Shown here: one piece after another, positions 24,087-30,684 of the stretch
How the letters are laid out: every line of letters starts with the position of its first letter
Numbering within the stretch: the first letter of the stretch is position 1
Source of the DNA: an uncultured Parabacteroides sp.
Lineage (GTDB): Bacteria; Bacteroidota; Bacteroidia; Bacteroidales; Tannerellaceae
DNA: 30,684 nt
Direction of reading: 5' to 3'
Assembly (NCBI RefSeq): GCF_905196875.1
Contig: NZ_CAJJWO010000061.1
Coordinates: forward strand, 1 to 30,684
Translations under genes and position numbers: made by a program
Notes under the pieces: model-generated
Seen by the model: only the letters and a program-made list of their open reading frames with translations
What the model was told of the DNA's origin: nothing
The model's database searches: none

Positions 24087-24124
24087 AAAGCCCTGTAATT
24101 ATCACATTGCAGGGCTTTTTTTCT
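24087..24124 (+). terminator. Orphan terminator similar to the tRNA-Asp terminator
   Basis: AAAGCCCTGTAAT (24087-24099) pairs with ATTGCAGGGCTTT (24106-24118), followed by T7. Polarity is plus, but no plus-strand gene lies between tRNA-Asp and this hairpin. Sequence resemblance to 23373-23425 extends upstream into CGAAAGA. Confidence 0.8.
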
Positions 24125-24142
24125 TTGACAAAAGATTCATTC

Positions 24143-25030
24143 TTATAAAGATACTATATGATCTCTGTATTGTCTTAATTCTGTTTCACTAAGTTGTCTG
24201 ATTGCCGCATCCAAATCTTTTAATATCCGGACTTTGTCGTTAGGAATCATACCTACAAATGGAATTGCATTTGAAACCGTGTTTCCCAGTAAAGTTGTCT
24301 TTATAGTAAGTGTTGAAATAAATGTTCGTAATTCTAACAAACGTTCATGTTCTGTCGCTTCTATATATTTGCCGGCTTGTATTTCTTGATAAAGTTCTGA
24401 TTCCGGAAAGACGGTCAGAGATACAAAATTGATAGTAAAAGGATGTAACTGATTAAATATTGCAGCCGTATTTATTGCATTTTGTTGTCCTTTCCCTTTT
24501 CCTGCAAGTCCGGTCAGGTAGACCAAATTATAGCGAATATTAGCTTCTTCCAACTTCTGACATTGCTCTAATATATCGGAGGCTGTATTACCTTTATTCA
24601 TTTTTGCCAGTGTTTCATCATCCCCTGATTCTGTGCCGATACTGATACTGTCAAAACCTAAATGGCGAAGATTTTTCAGCTCTTCTACGCTTTTAGGCTT
24701 AATATCAGCTATGCGGGAGAATGTACCGATTGTTTCACAATAAGGAAGATATTTTCGAATTAGTAATCCCAATTCAAGCAATCTATTGTAGCTTAAAGCA
24801 AAAGGGTTAGCACCTGTCAGAAATACGCGTCTGGCTTTTGGCTGATATTTTTGAATGACTTTCAAATCTTCTTCAATCTCTGAAATAGGAGATAACCTGA
24901 ATTTCGTTCCATGATACAAACTGCAAAACTTACATTTGTGATATGTACATCCTGCTGTTACTTGTAACAGTTGGGAACTTGCTTCATAAGGTGGTCGCCA
25001 AACTTGTCCTGTAAAATGTAATAGTTCCAT
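24143..25030 (-). CDS. Radical SAM protein
   Basis: This 295-residue protein has the 4Fe-4S/SAM cluster motif C28-x4-C33-x2-C36 (GCTYHKCKFC), an Elp3/MiaB-like arrangement (GANPFALSYNRLLELGLLIR, then SIGTESGDDETLAKMNKGNT) and YLTGLAGKGKGQQNA. It resembles the COG1032-like single-domain radical SAM proteins with the CX4CX2C spacing. Members generate a 5'-deoxyadenosyl radical; the substrate is unknown here. The gene is divergent from the HxlR regulator gene, with about 155 nt between the starts. Confidence 0.9.
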   Translation of the reverse strand: MELLHFTGQVWRPPYEASSQLLQVTAGCTYHKCKFCSLYHGTKFRLSPISEIEEDLKVIQKYQPKARRVFLTGANPFALSYNRLLELGLLIRKYLPYCETIGTFSRIADIKPKSVEELKNLRHLGFDSISIGTESGDDETLAKMNKGNTASDILEQCQKLEEANIRYNLVYLTGLAGKGKGQQNAINTAAIFNQLHPFTINFVSLTVFPESELYQEIQAGKYIEATEHERLLELRTFISTLTIKTTLLGNTVSNAIPFVGMIPNDKVRILKDLDAAIRQLSETELRQYRDHIVSL

Positions 25031-25185
25031 AATCTGATAAATTAAATCCTTAAAAAAATATTTTATTACTTTTGTGGGAGCGAAGTTAGGACGTTCTTTT
25101 GGTAAAAAGAAGAACTATGTTATTACTCAGTTACTTACGTTTAGGTTAGTTTTTCTAAGTATCAATTTATTTGATTACGAAAAAA

Positions 25186-25539
25186 ATGAGAAAAAAATTG
25201 GATTATGAATATTGTTCTGCTTCTCCTGTATTAGAATGGTTAGGGGATAAATGGGCATTAGTCGTGTTATTGAAACTTCGGGAAAACGGAATTATGCGTT
25301 TTAATGAATTGTATAAACTTATTCCGTCTATTTCTGAGAAAATGCTTTCAACAGCACTTCGTTCATTGGAAACCGACGGTTTGGTACATCGCAAAGTATA
25401 TCCGGAAGTTCCCCCACGTGTAGAGTATTACGTTTCTGATTTTGGGATGACTTTAATTCCTCATCTAGAAAATATAATACAGTGGGGACAAGAGAACTTC
25501 TCGACTATTATGGATAATAGGAAAAAGAAAGTAACTTGA
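25186..25539 (+). CDS. HxlR-family winged-helix transcriptional regulator
   Basis: This 117-residue regulator has the HxlR layout: a conserved N-terminal Cys (C10 in YEYCSASPVLEWLGDKW), a winged helix with RFNELYKLIPSISEKMLSTA and LETDGLVHRKVYPEVPPRVE, then YYVSDFG. In relatives such as HypR the N-terminal Cys senses oxidants or aldehydes. I chose the ATG at 25186 rather than a TTG at 25171. A TACTTTTG box at about 25067-25074 may be its promoter. It may control the divergent radical SAM gene or itself. Confidence 0.9.
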   Translation: MRKKLDYEYCSASPVLEWLGDKWALVVLLKLRENGIMRFNELYKLIPSISEKMLSTALRSLETDGLVHRKVYPEVPPRVEYYVSDFGMTLIPHLENIIQWGQENFSTIMDNRKKKVT

Positions 25540-25656
25540 TCTTCAAGTTTACCGAAACTACAGGAAGCATTACCATTATTACGGTTTCTTTCCATACGAT
25601 GATGAGGATAAGGAAAAAACGAATTACTTTTGTAGTGGATCAAATAATAGTATGTT

Positions 25657-25767
25657 ATGGGTGAGACTCTTAAAGTAGATACGATCGAACAGTACAACGG
25701 CCTGTTTGCCGGAATCACACTGTTTACACCAAAAGAATGCTTACATTTACGCGATTGGTTTGATTAA
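25657..25767 (+). pseudogene. Stump of an AraC-family regulator gene
   Basis: The 36-codon frame starts MGETLKVDTIEQYNGLF, which matches the N-terminus typical of Bacteroidales AraC-type regulators (usually followed by a TLHPLVSV-like segment). It then diverges to ITLFTPKECLHLRDWFD and stops. The normal protein is about 280-300 residues, so nearly all of it is missing. A TACTTTTG box at 25625-25632 remains upstream, so the stump could still be transcribed. The family is assigned by recall of the N-terminal motif. Confidence 0.5.
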
Positions 25768-25808
25768 TCTTATATCGAAAACTAACACAATAAACACTTA
25801 TCACTAGT

Positions 25809-26243
25809 ATGGAAAAAAAACATCTTTTCCCGGAAATTCCCTTCAACTATGCTTTATGCCTTAAACGGGAGTGCCCTAAAGCCTCTACTTGTTTGCGACA
25901 GTTGGCAGAACAGGATATTTCGGACAGTGTCGAGCGTTGGACGATTATTAGTCCCAAATACCAGGTTACACTGGAGGGGGAGTGTCCGCATTATCGTCCT
26001 GACGTGAAAGTAATTTATGCCAAAGGCTTTAAACATTTGTTGGATAACCTGCCTTACGCACAGATGAAAAGCGTCATCTCTCGTTTGAGAAACCTTTTCA
26101 GTGAAAGAACTTACTATCGGGTTCGTAAAGGAGAACGTTTACTTTCTCCTGCCGAACAAAAAGAGATACAGCGTATTTTGGTACGATGTGGAATTGACGA
26201 ACCACCAAAGTTTGATGCCTATGTAGAAGATTATGCATGGTAG
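25809..26243 (+). CDS. DUF6078 family protein
   Basis: This 144-residue protein has a Cys-rich N-terminal half (C17, C22 and C28 in ALCLKRECPKASTCLRQ, and C59 with H61 in GECPHYRP) that could bind a metal. A C-terminal helical part has MKSVISRLRNLFSERTYYRV and RKGERLLSPAEQKEIQRILV. This is the DUF6078 pattern known from Bacteroidales; function is unknown. The gene is followed after 17 nt by the six-unit palindrome array at 26261-26386. Confidence 0.8.
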   Translation: MEKKHLFPEIPFNYALCLKRECPKASTCLRQLAEQDISDSVERWTIISPKYQVTLEGECPHYRPDVKVIYAKGFKHLLDNLPYAQMKSVISRLRNLFSERTYYRVRKGERLLSPAEQKEIQRILVRCGIDEPPKFDAYVEDYAW

Positions 26244-26260
26244 TAACGGGGAAAGGCTTT

Positions 26261-26386
26261 TGCCATAGGCTTGGCAGGCCACTGTCATAGTAGTGGCAGA
26301 GTTCTGCCATGCCTTTGGCAGACTCTTGCCATCACTATGGCAAAACATTTCCATCAGTATGGCAAGGCTTTGTCATTTAAAGGACA
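26261..26386. repeat. Six 16-bp palindromic units at exact 22-bp period
   Basis: Units start at 26261, 26283, 26305, 26327, 26349 and 26371. The consensus is TGCCATnnnnnTGGCA; the first and sixth read TGCCATAGGCTTGGCA and TGTCATTTAAAGGACA. Each unit forms a 4-6 bp stem with a short loop, and 6-nt linkers differ. Coupled changes keep the stem in unit 6 (TGTC with GACA), so pairing rather than sequence seems conserved. The period is not a multiple of three, so it is not a protein repeat. It lies between convergent genes. Confidence 0.92.
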
Positions 26387-26448
26387 GTGCATCTCACAGG
26401 GGTAGAAGATTTTCAACTGTACAATTGCCGCTTGCAATACTTATATGT

Positions 26449-27276
26449 TTATTGCTTGTTCTGTTCGAGTTTGTTATACTCTTCATTCATCACCGGTTCG
26501 AGCCATTCGTTGGAAGTATTCTCTCCGGGGACTTCGAATGCCAAATGAGCGAACCAACTGTCGGCTGCAGCTCCGTGCCAATGCTTGACGTTAGCAGGGA
26601 TATGAATCACTGTGCCAGGCAGAATCTCCACCGCCGGCTTGCCTTCTTCCTGATACCAACCGCGTCCGGCTACACCGATGAGCATCTGTCCACCGCCGCT
26701 CTTTGCGCGGTGTACGTGCCAGTTGTTGCGGCAACGAGGTTCAAAAGTAACATTGGCTATCGAAACTTGCTCGCGGGAAACGGGAGCAAGGTAGCTGTTA
26801 CCGATGAAGTACTGTGCATATGCGGTATTGGGTTCGCCGATAGGGAAAATCATTTCGCGCTGGAAAGTGGCCTTGGCATCTTCGCTGGTAGAATCTTCCG
26901 CCCATATGCTTTTGGCCAGATTGAACGCCCCCCACGCTTTGGGCCAACCGGCATAGAAACCGATGTGGGTGATTATTTCGGCAATCTCGGTGCGGGTAAT
27001 GCCGTTCTTCTTTGCTGACTGAAGGTGGAAAACGAGCGAATTGTCGGTGATACCCTGGCTAATGAGGGAGGTGATGGTCACTAAACTACGGTCGCGCATA
27101 CCAAGTTTGTCGGTGCGGCTCCATACTTCACCGAAAAGGACATCGTCGTTGAGTTCTGCAAATTTGGGGGCAAACTCACCTAATTGGGCGCGTCCTGCTG
27201 TCTGTACTATTTTTTCTTGTGCCATGACATTGAGTGTTAAAATGGTGAATACTGAAATTAAAAGAATCTTGTTCAT
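26449..27276 (-). CDS. Exported carboxymuconolactone decarboxylase-cupin fusion protein
   Basis: This 275-residue protein has an N-terminal signal peptide (MNKILLISVFTILTLNVMAQ). A CMD domain (about 35-125) follows with RSLVTITSLISQG, H84, EIAEIITH (H104) and YAGWPKAW, then a cupin domain (about 160-250) with H187 and H189 in NNWHVHR and H232/H234 in KHWHG. The CMD half lacks the CxxC pair of AhpD-type peroxidases. Similar fusions are widespread in gut Bacteroidales and are annotated only by domain. It probably acts in the periplasm with a metal in the cupin site. Its G+C is higher than that of its neighbours. Confidence 0.88.
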   Translation of the reverse strand: MNKILLISVFTILTLNVMAQEKIVQTAGRAQLGEFAPKFAELNDDVLFGEVWSRTDKLGMRDRSLVTITSLISQGITDNSLVFHLQSAKKNGITRTEIAEIITHIGFYAGWPKAWGAFNLAKSIWAEDSTSEDAKATFQREMIFPIGEPNTAYAQYFIGNSYLAPVSREQVSIANVTFEPRCRNNWHVHRAKSGGGQMLIGVAGRGWYQEEGKPAVEILPGTVIHIPANVKHWHGAAADSWFAHLAFEVPGENTSNEWLEPVMNEEYNKLEQNKQ

Positions 27277-27320
27277 TGCTATTTTATTTATAGGATGAAG
27301 TTATTTGTTTTTTATTGATG

Positions 27321-27328
27321 CAAAGTTA
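27321..27328 (-). promoter_or_regulatory. -7 box of the CMD-cupin gene
   Basis: On the minus strand TAACTTTG matches TAnnTTTG and lies 45 nt before the ATG. No strong -33 element is seen. The rest of the divergent spacer to 27532 holds no gene that I can support. Confidence 0.5.
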
Positions 27329-27532
27329 CTCAGGCCTGTAGAAGTTGTTGTAACGATAAGTGGGAAGTTTGTACCAATTTTACTGATTTTGATGTGCTCA
27401 ATGTATTAATTTATTGGGAATTTGAAATAAAGCACTAATTTTATGCCGAGTCATTTGACAGTTAGCACCGTAAAATTACAATCGCTTAAGTCAAATCGAT
27501 AAAACATAAAACAATAAATCTGGAGGACATAA

Positions 27533-28288
27533 ATGAATAGTGATTATAAAGTTGGTGATTTAATTTATGATGCAAATATTTATGATGGCATGAATACCGG
27601 CCTGACTGATTTGCAATTTTATAAACAGTGGCTGCCAAAAGGTAAGGATGCCCGAATACTCGAACTTTGTTGTGGCACAGGCAGGCTTACTGTTCCGATA
27701 GCACAGGACGGGTATGATATTACCGGGGTTGATTATACTTCTTCAATGCTTGACCAGGCAAAGATTAAAGCGTCCGAAGCTAGATTGGAAATTCCTTTTA
27801 TTGAAGCAGATATCAGGGCTTTGAATTTACAGGAAAAATACGACCTTATTTTTATTCCATTTAATTCAATCCATCATTTATATAAAAATGAAGATTTGTT
27901 TAAGGCATTTAGTGCTGTTAAAAATCACCTCAAAGACGGAGGTTTATTTCTGTTGGATTGCTTTAATCCAGATATTCGATATATTGTAGAAGGAGAAAAA
28001 AGATCGATGGAAATTGCTGAATATACAACAAACGATGGAAGAGATGTATTGATTAAGCAGACAATGCGATATGAAAATACGACTCAGATTAATCGCATAG
28101 AATGGCATTATTTTATCAGTGGTGAGTTCAATTCGATTCAAAATCTGGATATGAGAATGTTTTTCCCGCAAGAATTGGATTCATATTTGGAATGGAACGG
28201 TTTTAATATTATTCACAAATACGGAGGATTTGACGGGGAAGCATTTAATAACAATTCGGAAAAACAGGTTTTCGTTTGTCGGTGTTAG
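27533..28288 (+). CDS. Class I SAM-dependent methyltransferase (AT-rich, possibly transferred)
   Basis: This 251-residue protein has motif I ELCCGTGRL (44-52), ITGVDYTSSML at the end of strand 2, EADIRALNL and the motif IV-like DLIFIPFNSIHHLY. It matches generic small-molecule methyltransferases. It has CTGGAGGAC 6 nt before the ATG, a strong Shine-Dalgarno site for this genome, and lower G+C than recR or mgtA, so it may have come from a Firmicute-like donor. It has no operon partner. The substrate is unknown. Confidence 0.85.
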   Translation: MNSDYKVGDLIYDANIYDGMNTGLTDLQFYKQWLPKGKDARILELCCGTGRLTVPIAQDGYDITGVDYTSSMLDQAKIKASEARLEIPFIEADIRALNLQEKYDLIFIPFNSIHHLYKNEDLFKAFSAVKNHLKDGGLFLLDCFNPDIRYIVEGEKRSMEIAEYTTNDGRDVLIKQTMRYENTTQINRIEWHYFISGEFNSIQNLDMRMFFPQELDSYLEWNGFNIIHKYGGFDGEAFNNNSEKQVFVCRC

Positions 28289-28471
28289 TTAAGATATGAA
28301 CACTTTATTTGCATTATTCTCCTGTGCAAGTAGATGAAGCAGAAGCAGGTCGAGTAACGGTTGGTTAGCTACTATATTTTCTTTCTCGAATGTACGTTCC
28401 ATCATAGAATACTCGCTTTGCGGTGTAACGGCATGTTCCCACAAAAGAAGGGCAGAGGAAATATGATGTAA
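28289..28471 (-). pseudogene. Open coding-like fragment, family not recognised
   Basis: The frame on the minus strand is open for about 60 codons from a TAA at 28474-28472 to a stop at 28291-28289. It encodes HHISSALLLWEHAVTPQSEY and later MMERTFEKENIVANQPLLD and LLLLHLLAQENNANKVF. The first Met is internal (28405) and codon choice looks coding, so it may be the tail of a deleted gene. I do not recognise the family. The rest of the gap to 28575 shows nothing clear. Confidence 0.3.
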
Positions 28472-28575
28472 TTATCGCTGATTCTTAAATAATTGTTAGC
28501 TTTGTAGGCAGTTAGAGAGTAATACCGATTTATTCGATATCTGATAATAATTATAAACCTAATTAGTAGAACATT

Positions 28576-28845
28576 GTGAACAAGCTATTTTGCCAGAGTT
28601 GTGGTATGCCACTTGAAAATGACAAGGTAATTGGTACAAACGCGGATAACAGTAAAAATAACGACTATTGTATTTACTGCTATAAGGATGGAACTTTTAC
28701 ACAAGATGTGACTATGAATGAAATGATAGAGATCAGCTTGCGACATATGAAAGAATTGTTTAAAAGCGACCCTGCTTTAGATGAAAAGGCTGCGCTTGAT
28801 AACATGAACTCCTTTTTCCCACAATTAAAAAGATGGAGTAAATAA
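28576..28845 (+). CDS. Zinc-ribbon domain protein
   Basis: This 89-residue protein starts at GTG 28576 and opens with FCQSCGMPLEND and, after a short loop, YCIYCYKDGTFT, giving a two-CxxC zinc ribbon (Cys 6 and 9, then Cys 32 and 35). A helical tail follows (MIEISLRHMKELFKSDPALD). It matches the small putative zinc-ribbon family of Bacteroidetes and Firmicutes. Its gene ends 5 nt before a CDF transporter gene, so a metal-sensing or metal-linked role is possible. Confidence 0.85.
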   Translation: MNKLFCQSCGMPLENDKVIGTNADNSKNNDYCIYCYKDGTFTQDVTMNEMIEISLRHMKELFKSDPALDEKAALDNMNSFFPQLKRWSK

Positions 28846-28850
28846 TACGT

Positions 28851-29768
28851 ATGTCACGGGAGAAAATCTTGATAAGAACTTCATGGGTAAGTACGATAGG
28901 CAACGCGATACTGTCCGTATCCAAAATTGTTGTCGGCTTGTTGTCGGGGAGTTTGGCTGTAATAGGGGATGGTATTGATTCGGCAACCGATGTGGTTATA
29001 TCTGTTGTCATGATCTTTACGGCACGTTTGATGAACAAGCCACCTTCCAAGAAGTATGTGTTCGGTTATGAGAAAGCGGAGAGCATTGCTACAAAGGTGC
29101 TTTCGTTGGTGATCTTTTATGCAGGCGCACAGATGTTGGTGTCGTCGGTTGAAAGTATCTTTTCGGACGAGACGAAAGAGATTCCATCGGCTATTGCCAT
29201 CTATGTTACGGTCTTTTCTATTGTCGGTAAACTTTTGTTATCTACTTATCAATATAAACAAGGAAAGAAAATCAACAGTTCCATGCTGACCGCGAATGCA
29301 GTCAATATGCGTAATGATGTGGTTATTTCATGCGGTGTCCTGTTTGGATTAATATTTACATTTATATTTAAGTTGCCTATACTCGATTCAATCACTGGGT
29401 TGGTGATCAGCCTCTTTATCATCAAATCGTCTATCGGTATCTTTATGGATTCCAATGTCGAACTGATGGATGGGGTGAAAGATGTCAACGTATATAATAA
29501 GATATTTGAAGCTGTGGAAAAAGTTCCCGGTGCAGGTAATCCGCATCGTGTCCGGTCGAGAATGGTGGGCAATCTGTATCTAATCACGCTCGATATAGAA
29601 GTAGACCCGCAAATGACTTTAATGCGTGCCCATGAGATTGCCGATGAAGTAGAGAAGAGTATAGAAGACTTGATAGACAATGTATATGATATTTTAGTCC
29701 ATGTGGAACCTGCCGGAAAATGCCAGACAGATGAGAAATTTGGTATCGATAGGGACATGGTTAAATAG
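28851..29768 (+). CDS. Cation diffusion facilitator (CDF) family metal efflux transporter
   Basis: This 305-residue protein has the CDF layout of six membrane helices (about residues 12-205) and a C-terminal cytoplasmic ferredoxin-like domain (about 210-295) with VEKVPGAGNPHRVRSRMVGN and ILVHVEP. The metal site pairs are D43/D47 in GDGIDSATD (TM2) and N152/D156 in NAVNMRND (TM5). Zinc exporters of the family normally have H/D pairs, so the metal may be Mn, Fe or another ion. It would export the metal from the cytoplasm by proton antiport. It forms a pair with the zinc-ribbon gene. Confidence 0.9.
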   Translation: MSREKILIRTSWVSTIGNAILSVSKIVVGLLSGSLAVIGDGIDSATDVVISVVMIFTARLMNKPPSKKYVFGYEKAESIATKVLSLVIFYAGAQMLVSSVESIFSDETKEIPSAIAIYVTVFSIVGKLLLSTYQYKQGKKINSSMLTANAVNMRNDVVISCGVLFGLIFTFIFKLPILDSITGLVISLFIIKSSIGIFMDSNVELMDGVKDVNVYNKIFEAVEKVPGAGNPHRVRSRMVGNLYLITLDIEVDPQMTLMRAHEIADEVEKSIEDLIDNVYDILVHVEPAGKCQTDEKFGIDRDMVK

Positions 29769-29879
29769 AAAAAAACTGGTGTCGATATAAGTTAAAGAAA
29801 CTATAATAATCAATGCGTATAGCTAGCATTTAGAATCTCAGTTAGATATCAGCTGTTTTCTTGTTGATAATTATTAACA

Positions 29880-30300
29880 GTGAAAAGAAATTCGACATCG
29901 GATGCCTTACTGGATATGGACTCCTGTGGTTTGCGTGAAAAAGTGAGCGCTTTAAACAAACAGCTCTCGGGGATGAACAAAGCGGAGCAAAAGCAAGTTA
30001 AAAACTACAGGAAGAATATCTGTCCCGGCTGGCTAAATACGAATCGCAATTGGAGAAATTAGCAGATATTAATTCTTTCAGTAAGACAGATGAGGATGCG
30101 ACCTTCATGCGCATGAAAGAAGATCATATGAAAAACGGACAATTGAAGCCCGCCTATAACATGCAGATTGTTATAGAGAACCAGTTTATTACCAATCTTG
30201 GAATTTATAGGCGTGCTGGAGATACGGCGACTCTAATTCCTTTTTTGAAGGATTTTCGAGAGACTTATCATAGTGGTTGCTATTACATAATCCGAGGAAA
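29880..30300 (+). pseudogene. Remnant of an IS1182-like transposase
   Basis: Frame one (from 29880) encodes DALLDMDSCGLREKVSALNK and runs out at about 30001. Frame two then continues the same protein with LQEEYLSRLAKYESQLEKLA (30005-30064) and SKTDEDATFMRMKEDHMKNG (from 30077), then QLKPAYNMQI and GDTATLIPFLKDF, up to about 30265. These are typical of IS1182-group DDE transposases around the first catalytic Asp region. The N-terminal third and the C-terminal half are absent and a frameshift is present, so it is inactive. No intact terminal inverted repeats are recognised. Confidence 0.8.
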
Positions 30301-30330
30301 CTGGCTAAAAAAGCCAGCTTTCTTTTATTT
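30301..30330 (+). terminator. Rho-independent terminator at the end of the transposase remnant
   Basis: CTGGCT (30301-30306) pairs with AGCCAG (30312-30317) around AAAAA, followed by a T-rich run. The stretch from here to the tRNA-Lys promoter (30331-30570) holds no gene that I can support. Confidence 0.7.
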
Positions 30331-30570
30331 TTTACTTATTTCTGTAGGATTACTTCTCGGAGAGAGAGAATTGAGAAGACCAAAGATGTTTTAAAAATAA
30401 AAATGGATAATAAACTGGCTGCATAACAAAAATAGAAGGCATCCTTTTCAGACATCCTCATAATGTCGACGGATATCACACTTGCAAACTTATAAATGAT
30501 ATTCAGGAGATAGCTGTGGAAGCGGCTTCATGCATGAAATGAAAATTTCTGCAAAAAAACTGTTGTAATA

Positions 30571-30602
30571 TTTGCATAATAAAAAACAACCCCCTATCTT
30601 TG
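30571..30602 (+). promoter_or_regulatory. Promoter of tRNA-Lys
   Basis: TTTG at 30571-30574, a 20-nt spacer and TATCTTTG at 30595-30602 match the Bacteroidetes consensus exactly. Confidence 0.85.
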
Positions 30603-30632
30603 CACCCGCATTACAGAAGTAACGCGCCGGAT

Positions 30633-30684
30633 GATTCGCTAGCTCAGCAGGTAGAGCACATCCCTTTTAAGGATGGGGTCCTGG
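30633..30684 (+). tRNA. tRNA-Lys (TTT), 5' part, cut by window end
   Basis: The visible 52 nt begin GATTCGCTAGCTCAGCAGG with a D arm, then an anticodon stem CATCC with GGATG enclosing the loop CTTTTAA (anticodon TTT), and the start of the variable and T arms. The 3' part lies beyond the window. Confidence 0.93.

Noticed and set aside
24040..24090. Second tRNA gene before the orphan terminator
   Set aside because: No acceptor or anticodon stem can be formed; only the tail region resembles that of tRNA-Asp.
23983..24192. Plus-strand open frame of 69 codons
   Set aside because: It reads through a strong terminator hairpin and into the 3' end of the radical SAM gene.
26261..26386. CRISPR array
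   Set aside because: The period is 22 bp with 6-bp linkers of no spacer length, and no cas genes are present; the units are palindromes rather than identical repeats.
26293..27018. Plus-strand open frame of 241 codons
   Set aside because: It runs through the palindrome array and antisense to the well-supported CMD-cupin gene, and its product has no recognisable domain.

Overview
The window looks like a chromosomal segment of a Bacteroidales gut bacterium, most likely Parabacteroides. I infer this from TAnnTTTG-type -7 promoter boxes, weak use of Shine-Dalgarno sites, an IHF/HU-like protein with a DUF4469 tail, a clostripain-like lipoprotein, DUF6078 and DUF6132 proteins, and an MgtA-OprB porin pair. 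The genus rests on recall of family distribution, not on a database match.

Layout. Positions 1-2850 hold a small module: a large HU-like protein, a C11 peptidase lipoprotein and a standard HU protein. Same-direction copies of a modular intergenic repeat flank it. Next come an amino acid permease and a short-chain dehydrogenase (both minus), then an OmpR-type response regulator and histidine kinase pair (plus). A three-gene cassette at 7543-8460 encodes a DUF3990 ADP-ribosyltransferase-fold protein between two small partner proteins, a toxin-antitoxin-like arrangement. A methyltransferase is then coupled to an RsgA GTPase (8709-10540), followed by a YdeI-like protein (minus).

Positions 11308-15443 form a magnesium uptake locus. 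mgtA overlaps an OprB-type porin gene. Its upstream region carries a 25-bp-arm inverted repeat, a second inverted repeat, four heptamers at exact 11-bp steps and a promoter. A cytoplasmic alpha-amylase gene follows. The minus-strand group at 17103-18448 encodes a DUF6132 protein, a broken DoxD/DoxA-like gene and a thioredoxin lipoprotein, which looks like a decayed sulfur/thiol redox operon. recR, a family 2 glycosyltransferase and a GNAT acetyltransferase form a tight operon. YqgE and a PLP aminotransferase (minus) follow, then tRNA-Asp.

From about 23.4 kb the window is more accessory and patchy. It holds a second YdeI-like gene between two near-duplicate terminator hairpins, a radical SAM protein, an HxlR regulator, an AraC-family stump and a DUF6078 gene. 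Just 3' of the DUF6078 gene lies a striking array of six 16-bp palindromes at an exact 22-bp period. Then come an exported CMD-cupin fusion, an AT-rich methyltransferase gene, a gene fragment, a zinc-ribbon protein with a CDF metal transporter, a frameshifted IS1182-like transposase remnant and the 5' part of tRNA-Lys at the window edge.

The signals most worth follow-up are the 22-bp palindrome array, the 11-bp-phased operator of mgtA, the ADP-ribosyltransferase cassette and the broken DoxD/DoxA gene.
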